Positions 8,490 through 17,514 are shown, counted from the first letter of the stretch. The stretch is DNA of 64,000 nucleotides from Bradyrhizobium elkanii USDA 76 (GCF_023278185.1 NZ_CP066357.1:62001-126000), one strand, 5' to 3'. Notes: generated by a model not told the origin, from the sequence alone. Program-made: numbers and translations.

Positions 8490-10106
8490 CCCGTCTTATT
8501 CGTAAGAGTGCGTCTGAGGGGTAAAGCGCTGATGCGGCGTAGGATTCGGTTGCGAAGCCAACCCCATCACCTCCAACCGCGAACGCCACGCCCGCCATGA
8601 CCGACGATACGATTCCGCCCTTCTCGTTTCCAGCCGTTCACGCCAAGAAAGTCACAGCTGCCTTCGATGGTGGGCGCCTAACCTCGAACGGGGGCGTGAT
8701 GCTTCTGGCGATGGCCGAGCGGCGTCTCGGTTTGGCCAACAATCTGGCCCGGGTGTTCCCGGATCGGCGCGATCCGACGCGGGTCGTGCACAGCCTTGTC
8801 GATATGTTCCGCGCGCGCATGTTCGCGATCTGCTGCGGCTACGAGGACGCCGACGACCTCGATCATCTGCGGTCCGATCCCGCATTCAAGCTGGCCTGCG
8901 GACGGCTGCCGGACACGGGCCGCGATCTGTGTTCCCAACCGACGCTGTCGCGGCTGGAGAATGCTCCGCGCCTGCGCGACGTGATCCGACTGACCTACAT
9001 TTTGGTCGACGCATGGATGGATAGCTACCCGCGCGAGCCGGCATCCGTCACGCTCGACATCGATGATACCTGCGATGTCGTCCACGGCCATCAGCAGCTC
9101 TCGCTGTTCAACGCTCATTATGACGAACGCTGCTTCCTGCCGATCCACGTCTACGACACGGAGAAGAGCCGGCCCGTGGCCGTCGTGCTGCGGCCCGGCA
9201 AGACGCCGGGCGGCGTCGAGGTGCGTGCCCATCTGCGCCGCCTGGTACGGCATATCCGGACGCGATGGCACAACACGCAAATTACGTTCCGTGGCGACGG
9301 GCACTATGCCCGGCCGGAGGCAATGGCGTGGTGCGAGACCAACGGCATCGACTACATCTTCGGTCTGTCCGGCACCAAGCCTCTCGCCAGAAAAGTCGAC
9401 GAGGTCGCCGACGACATCCGCACCCGACGCGCCATCGAGAACCTGCCGGTTCTGCGTGGCTATACCGAGACGCGCCACAAGGCAAAGTCCTGGGATCGCG
9501 AACGGCGCACCGTCGCCCGTATTGAGGCGACGATGCTCGGCCTCGACATCCGCTTCGTCGTCACCAGCCTCGATGTCGGCTCGGCCGAGTGGATCTACGA
9601 CAGCCTGTATTGCGCGCGCGGCCAAGCCGAGAATCTGATCAAGCTGCATAAGACGCAGCTCGCCTCCGACCGCACCAGCTGCCGTTCGGCGCTCGCCAAC
9701 CAGGTCCGTCTCGTGCTCCATACGGCCGCTTATTGGCTGATGCTGACCGTGCGCGACGCCATTCCCAAAGTCCGGGAATTGGCCGCTGCCGAGTTCGCGA
9801 CGCTGCGTCTTCGGCTCTTGAAAATCGCCGCCCGTGTCGTCGAGACCACGAGCCGCATTCGCCTTGCGTTTGCCGCGGCATGTCCCGAAGCCGACCTGAT
9901 CTGCGGCTTGCCCGGCGCGCTGCTGCCGCTCGGTCCTTGACCGGCGGGGCGTCCGCCCCCGTTCGCCCAACCCATCCCTCAAGCGCGTTGCAAAGTACCG
10001 GTCGTCAGGCGGCGAAAAGCCGAAGGCAATCCTGTGCGCCTCGTCAGACAAGATGTGCGGCCGCATCAATCGGGCCCAAAAGCCGCACTCTCACGAATAG
10101 GACGGG
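8490..10106 (+). mobile_element. IS1380-family element, copy A
   Basis: This 1617-bp element has inverted ends CCCGTCYTATTCGYRAGAG. It is flanked by TTAA on the left and CTAG on the right. Both match a YTAR target pattern but they are not identical, so the two ends may not come from a single insertion. Copy B (11798-13429) lies in the opposite orientation and the two bracket 1.7 kb of plasmid-like DNA. Confidence 0.9.
8597..9940 (+). CDS. IS1380-family transposase (copy A)
   Basis: This 447-aa DDE transposase opens with FDGGRLTSNGGVMLLAMAER. The catalytic region has TLDIDDTCDVVHGHQQLSLF (first Asp), ITFRGDGHYARPEAM (second Asp) and the C-terminal YCARGQAENLIKLHKTQL, which supplies the Glu in the YREKG-like segment of the family. 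Length and motifs match complete IS1380 enzymes. It is nearly identical to copy B. Confidence 0.95.
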   Translation: MTDDTIPPFSFPAVHAKKVTAAFDGGRLTSNGGVMLLAMAERRLGLANNLARVFPDRRDPTRVVHSLVDMFRARMFAICCGYEDADDLDHLRSDPAFKLACGRLPDTGRDLCSQPTLSRLENAPRLRDVIRLTYILVDAWMDSYPREPASVTLDIDDTCDVVHGHQQLSLFNAHYDERCFLPIHVYDTEKSRPVAVVLRPGKTPGGVEVRAHLRRLVRHIRTRWHNTQITFRGDGHYARPEAMAWCETNGIDYIFGLSGTKPLARKVDEVADDIRTRRAIENLPVLRGYTETRHKAKSWDRERRTVARIEATMLGLDIRFVVTSLDVGSAEWIYDSLYCARGQAENLIKLHKTQLASDRTSCRSALANQVRLVLHTAAYWLMLTVRDAIPKVRELAAAEFATLRLRLLKIAARVVETTSRIRLAFAAACPEADLICGLPGALLPLGP

Positions 10107-10971
10107 CTAGGTCGATGTCCTGAAGCATCATGACGAAGTCCCCGGCGCCTGTGCGATGATCCATCGCTTCAACGGCTCGAAATTGGTGCCACACAGACTC
10201 ATCTTCCCCAGGGCGCGCACCGAATGTACCCCAAACGCTCTTCAGGAACTCGAAGCGTTCGCGTTGCGACATGTTGCGATAGTTTACCGGCACTGCTGTC
10301 TCCATCGGCTCATCACCGGTCAGAGGGCTATCGGCGCGGCAGCCGGTGTGTGTGTCTTTGAAGATGGGTTCAGAAGCGGGGTAAGAAGAAGAGTCGGGTG
10401 AACCGGGTTCACTGTTTACGTGCGTGCCGTTCACCGTTTCATGTGTCGCGTTCACCGTTTCTTGTGCGCCGTTCACCGTTTCCTCAGAACAGTGATCGCG
10501 GTTCACCGTTTCCCGTTCACCGTTTTCAATTCGGCCAAACTCATTCCATCCGTGGAGGAAGTACATGTTGGATTTGTTCCGGCCGCCTCCGCCACCCCGG
10601 TCTTTCTTGCCGGATGCGCGCTGCCCGGCGGACCTCTTTACGGTCAGGGCTTTCTTTTGTTCCAGCTTAGCGATGTTCTCGATGACGGCGCGGCGAGTGC
10701 AGCCGCATTCGGCCGCCAGACGATCGAATCCGGGATAAGCGTAGCCCCACTTCGACCGCTCGCTACCGAAACCCTCATTCGTCGAGTCGATGAGGATCGT
10801 CATGATGTCTTTCTGGAGCCTCGAATAGAGTCCCGTGACATCACGCTGGACGGCGCGATTGAACTTCCATTTGTTGCCGGCCGTGATCTGGATTCGCACG
10901 CCGTCCGGCGAGGTGATGACGGAGTTGGTATTGCTGTCGGTGCGATTGTTTTCGCGGGATTTGTGTGTCAT
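10066..10971 (-). CDS. HTH replication-initiator-like protein with ETVN repeats
   Basis: This protein is about 301 aa, of which residues after about 288 (SAAFGPD) are read from the IS1380 copy A end, so its native C-terminus is lost. Residues about 20-120 look like a winged-helix/HTH domain: NKWKFNRAVQRDVTGLYSRL, then YPGFDRLAAECGCTRRAVIE. A linker rich in Gly/Lys follows. Residues about 150-190 hold five ETVN/HVN-type repeats, encoded by five GTTCACCGTTT direct repeats (10430-10523). The organisation resembles helix-turn-helix proteins near plasmid replication functions, but I cannot assign a named Rep family. The 22-bp iterons at 7694 support a replication or partition role by context. Confidence 0.6.
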   Translation of the reverse strand: MTHKSRENNRTDSNTNSVITSPDGVRIQITAGNKWKFNRAVQRDVTGLYSRLQKDIMTILIDSTNEGFGSERSKWGYAYPGFDRLAAECGCTRRAVIENIAKLEQKKALTVKRSAGQRASGKKDRGGGGGRNKSNMYFLHGWNEFGRIENGERETVNRDHCSEETVNGAQETVNATHETVNGTHVNSEPGSPDSSSYPASEPIFKDTHTGCRADSPLTGDEPMETAVPVNYRNMSQRERFEFLKSVWGTFGARPGEDESVWHQFRAVEAMDHRTGAGDFVMMLQDIDLARPIRESAAFGPD

Positions 10972-10997
10972 AGTCTTTCGTGATTGTTGAACTGATT

Positions 10998-11035
10998 AAG
11001 CCCCTTGGCGTTGGCGCGCCTTGGGGCTTTTGCTT
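10998..11035. terminator. Hairpin terminator
   Basis: The sequence AAGCCCCTTGG...CCTTGGGGCTTTT forms a strong GC stem followed by a T run on the plus strand. It lies between two minus-strand genes, so it may act mostly against plus-strand read-through, or in both directions. Confidence 0.6.
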
Positions 11036-11061
11036 TGCTTAACGTCGCTGTGAGTTGGTGT

Positions 11062-11235
11062 TTACGTCGCGTCGCGAACGGCCCTCTCAAGAACCTCGCG
11101 GGCGAAGTCACTGCGAGATCGACCCTGACTTTTCGAGACGCGATCGATCTCGAACTTGAGCGCCTCCGGCATCACAAAGCTGGTGGTGATGCCATTCTCC
11201 AGCACGGGCGGCCGGCCACCCTTGTTTCTATGCAT
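11062..11235 (-). CDS. Small ribbon-helix-helix protein
   Basis: This 57-aa protein begins at ATG 11235 with GGAG about 8 nt upstream. It has an RHH fold signature: the strand GITTSFVMPEALKFE, then IDRVSKSQGRSRSDFAREVL. It is probably a DNA-binding repressor, antitoxin or plasmid accessory protein. It precedes the HTH gene on the same strand, with the hairpin between them. A hairpin-forming CCGCCGGGCGG repeat lies upstream (11268-11292). Confidence 0.65.
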   Translation of the reverse strand: MHRNKGGRPPVLENGITTSFVMPEALKFEIDRVSKSQGRSRSDFAREVLERAVRDAT

Positions 11236-11289
11236 TCGATTTTCTCCATGATTTAGACGCAAAAAAAACCGCCGGGCGGATTGCCGGGC

Positions 11290-11479
11290 GGCTTGTACAC
11301 TTCGGTGATGTTGCATTTTTCAATAGCTCCATATGGCCAGGACGTCAATAGGTCGCGCCGGGCGATGCAAGACAAACACGCCCGTTACTCCTATTCGCTA
11401 AGCGGCGGCCTGCATGTCGTTCGTTTGTGCCGGCCGGTCTCCAATAAGGCTTTCACGACCGGCCGAGTGAGCGGCTCTG
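11290..11479. other. Non-coding or decayed DNA
   Basis: No gene was recognised. The stretch links the RHH gene leader to the IS5 remnant. Confidence 0.35.
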
Positions 11480-11640
11480 TGCGAGATCGCGGGAGCTGTA
11501 ATCCAAAAAGTTGGCGCAAGCCTGTCGTACCGCGTCGCTACGCGACGGCACTGTTTGATCCTGTTGAAGAACCGCTCCACCCGGTTGCTGAGCGCGGTAG
11601 AGGTATGAGCAGATCGGATCTCTACCGAAGTTGGACGGCG
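11480..11640 (-). pseudogene. IS5-family transposase C-terminal fragment
   Basis: The frame contains NRVERFFNRIKQCRRVATRYDRLA, the C-terminal hallmark of IS5/IS427-group transposases (the Glu of the DDE triad lies in this block). Both flanks are unrelated and the frame continues without the usual FLA ending, so it is a dead remnant. Confidence 0.7.
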
Positions 11641-11797
11641 AGGGTGCGGCGGTCGAGCTGCCAAGAAAGATAGTAGCTACGCAGGGTTGCATACTCAACG
11701 AAGGCCATTGATAATGGCCGGAAGTCTTAAATGATATCTAAGGCGCCTTGGATCGCAGGAGGATTGCTCGTGCAGGTTATGAAGGTGATTGCTTTAG

Positions 11798-13429
11798 CCC
11801 GTCCTATTCGTGAGAGTGCGGCTTTGGGGCCCGATTGATGCGGCCGCACATCTTGTCTGACGAGGCGCACAGGATTGCCTTCGGCTTTTCGCCGCCTGAC
11901 GACCGGTACTTTGCAACGCGCTTGAGGTATAGGTTGGGCGAACGGGGGGCGGACGCCCCGCCGGTCAAGGACCGAGCGGCAGCAGCGCACCTGGCAAGCC
12001 GCGGATCAGGTCGGCTTCCGGACAGGCCGCGGCGAACGCAAGGCGAATGCGGCTCGAGGTCTCGACCACACGGGCGGCGAGCTTCAAGAGCCGAAGACGC
12101 AGCGTCGCGAACTCGGCAGCGGCCAATTCCCGGGCTTTGGGAATGGCGTCGCGCACGGTCAGCATCAGCCAATAAGCGGCCGTATGGAGCACGAGACGGA
12201 CCTGGTTGGCGAGCGCCGAACGGCAGCTGGTGCGGTCGGAGGCGAGCTGTGTCTTATGCAGCTTGATCAGATTCTCTGCTTGGCCGCGCGCGCAATACAG
12301 GCTGTCGTAGATCCACTCGGCCGAGCCGACATCGAGGCTGGTGACGACGAAACGGATGTCGAGGCCGAGCATCGTCGCCTCAATACGGGCGACAGTGCGC
12401 CGTTCGCGATCCCAGGACTTTGCCTTGTGGCGGGTCTCGGTATAGCCACGCAGAACCGGCAGGTTCTCGATGGCGCGTCGGGTGCGGATGTCGTCGGCGA
12501 CCTCGTCGACTTTTCTGGCGAGAGGCTTGGTACCGGACAGACCGAAGATGTAGTCGATGCCGTTGGTCTCGCACCACGCCATGGCCTCCGGCCGGGCATA
12601 GTGCCCGTCGCCACGGAACGTAATTCGCGTGTTGTGCCACCGCGTCCGGATATGCCGTACCAGGCGGCGCAGAAGGGCACGCACCTCGACGCCGCCCGGC
12701 GTCTTGCCGGGCCTCAGCACGACCGCCACGGGACGGCTCTTCTCCGTGTCGTAGACGTGGATCGGCAGGAAGCAGCGTTCGTCATAATGAGCGTTGAACA
12801 GCGAGAGCTGCTGATGGCCGTGGACGACATCGCAGGTATCATCGATGTCGAGCGTGACGGATGCCGGCTCGCGCGGGTAGCTATCCATCCATGCGTCGAC
12901 CAAAATGTAGGTCAGTCGGATCACGTCGCGCAGGCGCGGCGCATTCTCCAGCCGCGACAGCGTCGGTTGGGAACACAGATCGCGGCCCGTGTCCGGCAGC
13001 CGTCCGCAGGCCAGCTTGAATGCGGGATCGGACCGCAGATGATCGAGGTCGTCGGCGTCCTCGTAGCCGCAGCAGATCGCGAACATGCGCGCGCGGAACA
13101 TATCGACAAGGCTGTGCACGACCCGCGTCGGATCGCGCCGATCCGGGAACACCCGGGCCAGATTGTCGGCCAAGCCGAGACGCCGCTCGGCCATCGCCAG
13201 AAGCATCACGCCCCCGTTCGAGGTTAGGCGCCCACCATCGAAGGCAGCTGTGACTTTCTTGGCGTGAATGGCTGGAAACGAGAAGGGCGGAATCGTATCG
13301 TCGGTCATGGCGGGCGTGGCGTTCGCGGTTGGAGGTGATGGGGTTGGCTTCGCAACCGAATCCTACGCCGCATCAGCGCTTTACACCACGCTCGCCAGCC
13401 TCTCGGGCGCCTCTTACGAATAAGACGGG
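11798..13429 (-). mobile_element. IS1380-family element, copy B
   Basis: This 1632-bp element has the same ends as copy A but lies in inverse orientation. It is flanked by a perfect 4-bp duplication TTAG (11794-11797 and 13430-13433), so it is a genuine single insertion. It has removed or separated the upstream part of the metalloprotease gene that follows at 13448. Confidence 0.93.
11965..13308 (-). CDS. IS1380-family transposase (copy B)
   Basis: This 447-aa protein differs from copy A at only a handful of residues (for example ALLRRL for AHLRRL, KLAARVVETSS for KIAARVVETTS). All catalytic segments described for copy A are present: TLDIDDTCDVVHG, FRGDGHYARPE and ARGQAENLIKLH. It is likely active. 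Confidence 0.95.
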   Translation of the reverse strand: MTDDTIPPFSFPAIHAKKVTAAFDGGRLTSNGGVMLLAMAERRLGLADNLARVFPDRRDPTRVVHSLVDMFRARMFAICCGYEDADDLDHLRSDPAFKLACGRLPDTGRDLCSQPTLSRLENAPRLRDVIRLTYILVDAWMDSYPREPASVTLDIDDTCDVVHGHQQLSLFNAHYDERCFLPIHVYDTEKSRPVAVVLRPGKTPGGVEVRALLRRLVRHIRTRWHNTRITFRGDGHYARPEAMAWCETNGIDYIFGLSGTKPLARKVDEVADDIRTRRAIENLPVLRGYTETRHKAKSWDRERRTVARIEATMLGLDIRFVVTSLDVGSAEWIYDSLYCARGQAENLIKLHKTQLASDRTSCRSALANQVRLVLHTAAYWLMLTVRDAIPKARELAAAEFATLRLRLLKLAARVVETSSRIRLAFAAACPEADLIRGLPGALLPLGP

Positions 13430-13447
13430 TTAGTTTTTGCGTTTTTC

Positions 13448-14488
13448 GTGCCGGGAGCGCCGCGCGAGGGTCTTGCACAAAACGCGATCAGTCCAACGGT
13501 TTCTTCAGCTCGGTTCGCGTGTAATTTGAAGTGGCTGAAGATATACTTTCACTATCGAAACGGATTGCCTGCAGAGGTGACCAATATACTTCAGTCGGTC
13601 AGTAATTATTACAACTGCCAATTTACCGAAGACATTACCGTCCACATCAATTTCGATTATCAGCCGCTCGCCAGTGGCATCTTGGCGCAAGCGTCCCGTG
13701 ACACTGTTATGATGCCTTATAAATCGGTTCGTTCAAAACTTCTGAACAAGACAAACTTTGAAGCTAAGCTCATGCAGCTTCATCCCGTGGATGACACGAT
13801 TTCGCTTTTCAGCACCGGGGGAGTCCGAATTGTATCGCAACTACAATTAACGAGGGCGAATGCGAAAGCCCTAGGGCTTCTTAATCCGAATGATGGCGCG
13901 GAGGATTCCGCGATCACGTTTTCGAGTAGCTTCGCTTGGTCCTTTGATGAATTTCAAGGAATTCCCAATACCTATAGCCTCTTCTCTGTAATCGTTCACG
14001 AGGTGGGTCACGCATTGGGATTTGTAAGCGGAGTCGATTCGAGCGAAGTTCCGACCCTCCTGGACGCTTATAGGCACTCCGATGAGAGCCTGACTACTGG
14101 CCGTCCCTCGATATCGTGGCTACCAGATGAGCGTGAGCCAACCTGCGACGTGCCGAAGTATTTCTTTACAAGCCCTATCGACATGAATCCGAATAGCAAG
14201 ACCTGTGTCCTTGCTGGTGGCTGTAACAAGTTTGTCGAGTATTCGAAAGGCAAAAAGAACGGTTGCGACTCGCAGGGGAGCCACTGGCGCGACGGTCAAA
14301 ACATTGGAATAATGGATCCGACCTTCGCGCCACAAGAATTCAATGGCCTATCGGGAAACGATATTCTTGCGTTCTTCTACATGGGCTGGACTCCGTCAGA
14401 CATCACCATCCTTTACAAACCGGGTCAGCTGCCGGGTCCGGTATTTGATTGCTCAGCGCCCGGGGCGAACTGCGTTGAGTTGCCCTGA
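13448..14488 (+). CDS. Zinc metalloprotease with HExxHxxG motif, probably 5'-truncated
   Basis: The 346-aa frame has a metzincin-like zinc site HEVGHALGF at about residue 183, followed by an extended C-terminal region rich in Cys (CDVPKYFF, CVLAGGCNK, CSAPGANC) and ending in a Pro-rich tail. It resembles the NF038122-type family of bacterial metalloproteases, which are usually exported. Here no signal peptide is visible, and the N-terminus begins only 18 bp after the IS1380 end, so the native start and leader have probably been lost. Its AT content and codon use are higher than those of its neighbours, pointing to transfer. Activity is uncertain. Confidence 0.65.
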   Translation: MPGAPREGLAQNAISPTVSSARFACNLKWLKIYFHYRNGLPAEVTNILQSVSNYYNCQFTEDITVHINFDYQPLASGILAQASRDTVMMPYKSVRSKLLNKTNFEAKLMQLHPVDDTISLFSTGGVRIVSQLQLTRANAKALGLLNPNDGAEDSAITFSSSFAWSFDEFQGIPNTYSLFSVIVHEVGHALGFVSGVDSSEVPTLLDAYRHSDESLTTGRPSISWLPDEREPTCDVPKYFFTSPIDMNPNSKTCVLAGGCNKFVEYSKGKKNGCDSQGSHWRDGQNIGIMDPTFAPQEFNGLSGNDILAFFYMGWTPSDITILYKPGQLPGPVFDCSAPGANCVELP

Positions 14489-15015
14489 GTTTGGCCGCAA
14501 TGGGAGCACGGACGACCTCGGGCGCGTCAAAGCACGCATGGCGAACTCGGGGGCCCCTGACGAATAGCCGAGCGGCCTGACAGCGAGTGGCATAACGACT
14601 ATGATGCCGATGCACGACCAAATATAAAACGCGAGGTTTCGTTCGCGCCGAAAAGCTCAAGCAGGAATGGCCGGTCTCCCTGACAAGACATCTTTAGAGC
14701 TGAAGGCTGCTTGAAGTTGCAGCATGAAAGGAGAAGCCGTGGACGCCGCCGCCGGAAGCCTAAGTAGGCCGCAAGGTCATTTTCGGCCTCATGGCTCGGC
14801 GTGAACGACATGAAGTGCACGCTCGAAGCCCCGCATCGTGTATAAGAAAAAGCCCGCCGTTCTCATGATGAACCAGAGCGAGCCGCGCCGATTCGCTGCC
14901 TTGGAAGATACCGCCGCTGGGGTGATGCGCACGCGGGCAACGCCGAAGCCAACCCATCGCAGCAAGAAAGACCGCAAAGCTGACCTGGTCGGGCAGGGGC
15001 TCGGCACCGCGCTGG
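14489..15015. other. No supported gene
   Basis: Several overlapping short frames exist on both strands but none is convincing. A frame on the plus strand near 14838-15074 lacks a recognisable domain. The stretch should contain the promoter of the HNH gene. Confidence 0.35.
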
Positions 15016-16296
15016 ATGCGGGAAGAGATGAAGTCGCTGAAGTTGAAGCCCGACGCATTTTTGATCAGGAATAGCCGCGTGAGCCGGATCGACCGACAGC
15101 AGCCCGGCATGAGGGCAGAGCCTGATAGCGGCACCAACAGGACCGACCTTGCGCTAATTAGCCTCGGCGTCGCTACGACCAAGGCCTTAAAGCTCAGGGA
15201 GGCTGGCCACACGGTCACCAAGCTCAAGCAGATGACCCGCGCTGAGCTGATGAAGCTTGGGCTGAACAAGCTAGTCGTTCACAATATCCTGGGAAGCGGC
15301 CGCCCGCCTGTACCTCCCAAGAATCTGATCGAGGTGTTGTATGCCAACCGCTTCACATGCTGTGTCTGCCGAAAGCAGAAGCGTGGCGTGATTGTCCATC
15401 ACATCAGGAAATGGTCCGAAACGCGCGATCACGGGATGGACAATCTGTCCGTCCTCTGCACGCTCGATCACGCGAAGGTCCATACTAAGAGCGAGCTGAC
15501 GCAGAACATCGATGAAGCGGCTCTCCGCGGCTTCAAGCAGCGGTGGGAATCTGACATTGCCCAGATGGATGCCGAGGCCATCCTCGATCAATCGCGCCAG
15601 CATCATGACGCGTGGGTCTACTTCAATCACCAGCGGCTCTTCAACCTAGCCGTGCAGAACAAGGTGAAATTCAGTGATCTCGACGCTTTCGAGGTAGCCA
15701 AGAGGCAGCAGCTCTGTGACAGAAATGGCTTTCTTGTGCCCCGGAACCTCGATACCGGCTGGATGTACAATGACGGCTACGGCCCCGTTCTCTATGCCTA
15801 CGTCCGGGACGTCCTGCACGCCACGCTTGAGAAGATGACCATCGCCAATATCTCCGACGACCTGGAGAGAGGCGTGCTGTCGGCTCTACTCAAGCCCGGC
15901 GACTTCATCCTGGTGCAAGGCCTGCACAGCTTCGCGAAACAGAACTCGGTAGACAAGGGTCCTGGGCAGACCACTGATGGCATCAGGAAGGCAAACAGCG
16001 TGAGCGTGGAGTTCACGCTCGACCGGTTCGAGGCCACGTCATCTTCAGCTCACGGTCGTTGGGTTTCCGGCACCGTGGACGTGAGCAGCGTGATCCGGGT
16101 TGGCACGACCATGTCTGAAGGGGGCAAATTGCGGATACAGGGGACCGTCCTCGCTATCGCGATGGGGTTCTCCGGGTTCAAGACGCGGGAATACGCCAGC
16201 TTCCCATATCGCGCGGGTGTCTATCGAGTCGACGACTTCGACGAGGACGACGATTCCTGGCTGGACGACGATGACGATGATGACGACGAGGAGTGA
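15016..16296 (+). CDS. HNH nuclease with helix-hairpin-helix and poly-Asp tail
   Basis: This 426-aa protein has a possible helix-hairpin-helix near residues 45-85 (SLGVATTKALKLREAGHTVT), then a zinc-type HNH nuclease core at about residues 110-155: RFTCCVCRKQKRGVIVHHI (CxxC and HH) and DNLSVLCTLDHAKVH. A long unassigned region follows. The C-terminus is extremely acidic, with DEDDDSWLDD running into eight consecutive Asp residues. An acidic tail next to a DNA nuclease may mimic DNA or restrain activity (inference). The gene converges tail to tail, 3 bp apart, on a HEPN-like gene. A defence function is plausible but not shown. The start is uncertain, as a later Met could be used. Confidence 0.65.
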   Translation: MREEMKSLKLKPDAFLIRNSRVSRIDRQQPGMRAEPDSGTNRTDLALISLGVATTKALKLREAGHTVTKLKQMTRAELMKLGLNKLVVHNILGSGRPPVPPKNLIEVLYANRFTCCVCRKQKRGVIVHHIRKWSETRDHGMDNLSVLCTLDHAKVHTKSELTQNIDEAALRGFKQRWESDIAQMDAEAILDQSRQHHDAWVYFNHQRLFNLAVQNKVKFSDLDAFEVAKRQQLCDRNGFLVPRNLDTGWMYNDGYGPVLYAYVRDVLHATLEKMTIANISDDLERGVLSALLKPGDFILVQGLHSFAKQNSVDKGPGQTTDGIRKANSVSVEFTLDRFEATSSSAHGRWVSGTVDVSSVIRVGTTMSEGGKLRIQGTVLAIAMGFSGFKTREYASFPYRAGVYRVDDFDEDDDSWLDDDDDDDDEE

Positions 16297-16299
16297 GCC

Positions 16300-16881
16300 T
16301 TACTTCTCGATCAGGCTGATGGTGTAGTTGGTCTGCTCGATCGTATCGAACAGCTTGAGGCCGGATTTCTCCAGCAGCTGCTTGAACAGGTCGTCCATGT
16401 CCTTGTAGGCCGTCATAATAGGCTCGTGGGTCAGCGCCTTCTGCCAGTCGGCTTTCAGATTATCGATGATGTTCTGCTGATCGCGCGTTGCGCTGGTCAC
16501 GTTGTCGTACCGGATCTCCGCCGGCTTGCCGTGGGCGAGGGTGTCTCGCAGGTTCTTCATGGCCCGGAATGAACTCAGCGGCCGGGTCTCCCAGACGATC
16601 GGCATCTTGAAGGCGTTGAACACCACGGCGACCTTGCTCTCGATCGGGTCGCGCTCGACGTAACCCTTGACGCACTTCATGCCGAAGAAATTGATGTGCG
16701 CCTCGTTGGTGAACGCAATCGAGGTCGCGCAGGCGAGATAGTCGAAGGCTATGCCGGTTCTGTCGCCTGACTCGATCTTCTTCTCAATCTGGCGTTTGAA
16801 CCAGTAAGCTGAGTTCGCGAGATGGTTATGCAGGTAGACGTCAGCCTTGCCGGTGACCTTGGCCTTGAGATCCTTGTCCAT
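16300..16881 (-). CDS. HEPN-like protein convergent with the HNH nuclease
   Basis: This 193-aa, mostly helical protein has an RDTLAHGKP segment at about residues 116-124, which fits the Rx4-6H motif of HEPN ribonuclease domains. HEPN proteins occur in toxin-antitoxin, abortive-infection and other defence loci. The ATG at 16881 (MDKDLKAKV) is preceded by GGGCGGGAA. The gene ends 3 bp from the stop of the HNH gene on the opposite strand, with no room for a shared terminator. It could instead be a general Cthe_2314/AbiV-like HEPN protein. The assignment is by motif only. Confidence 0.55.
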   Translation of the reverse strand: MDKDLKAKVTGKADVYLHNHLANSAYWFKRQIEKKIESGDRTGIAFDYLACATSIAFTNEAHINFFGMKCVKGYVERDPIESKVAVVFNAFKMPIVWETRPLSSFRAMKNLRDTLAHGKPAEIRYDNVTSATRDQQNIIDNLKADWQKALTHEPIMTAYKDMDDLFKQLLEKSGLKLFDTIEQTNYTISLIEK

Positions 16882-17304
16882 TTCCCGCCCCTTTATACAC
16901 CCAAGCCAACTTGGCCGTTTTCGGCGCAAAGCGTCTCCAACTGGAGGCCGAGATCAAGGTGCTGGGCTTCAAGCCGGGCGAAGGCAAGGCATCCACCTTC
17001 GGTCTTAGTCAAGTTTCGCAGCCTCCGCGACCCGACCAAGACGTGGGCGGGCCGTGGTGCTGAAGGCGCGCGGTGTTGATGAATTGCTGTTGGAGCTCGG
17101 CCGGCCAAACCTTGTCCGCGCGTTCGCTCTTGTAGAGCCGTTCAAACGTCGGGATGGGGTGGAATTTGATGCGGCGCTTTGCCACCCTCGAACACTGTCA
17201 CCTTCAACGAAGTACTTCGCACCTTGAATAAGGGCGCAGCTTCACCATCGCGTTAAACCAGCCGAAGTTCATCACCGCGCGGAAGATACTGTTGCACGCT
17301 AAGG
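16882..17304. other. No recognisable gene
   Basis: A plus-strand stretch reading LEAEIKVLGFKPGEGKA is broken by stops and frame changes, so it is probably debris. No repeat or RNA feature is evident. Confidence 0.35.
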
Positions 17305-17514
17305 TCATACGTCGTCGACCGCGGCAAAATAGGCATCCGGTTCCGATGTGTCGGCCCCGATCTCATCGCAGAGGATTTTCGTCCCTTGGAAGTGCACGTC
17401 GCATCTTACTAGATTCCTGCCCAGCAACGGTTTCATTGCCAATGAGTAGACAGAAGGATTACCTGGGAAACGGCGAAATCGCTTTTCAGGCACCCTGAAC
17501 TCGGAGGCCGTCAT
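17305..17514 (-). CDS. Small protein overlapping the L,D-transpeptidase-like gene
   Basis: This 69-aa frame starts with an ATG that overlaps the TGA of the preceding gene (ATGA at 17511-17514), a strong sign of translational coupling. The protein (MTASEFRVPEKRF to FAAVDDV) is not recognised. It has no signal peptide and mixed charge. In effector-immunity pairs the small downstream gene is often the immunity protein; that is a hypothesis from gene order alone. The 3' end could be truncated, as what follows is unrelated. Confidence 0.5.
   Translation of the reverse strand: MTASEFRVPEKRFRRFPGNPSVYSLAMKPLLGRNLVRCDVHFQGTKILCDEIGADTSEPDAYFAAVDDV

Noticed and set aside
8678..10069. A 463-aa minus-strand frame antisense to IS1380 copy A (and a similar one over copy B)
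   Set aside because: High-GC antisense shadow of a well-supported transposase. It shows no family resemblance.
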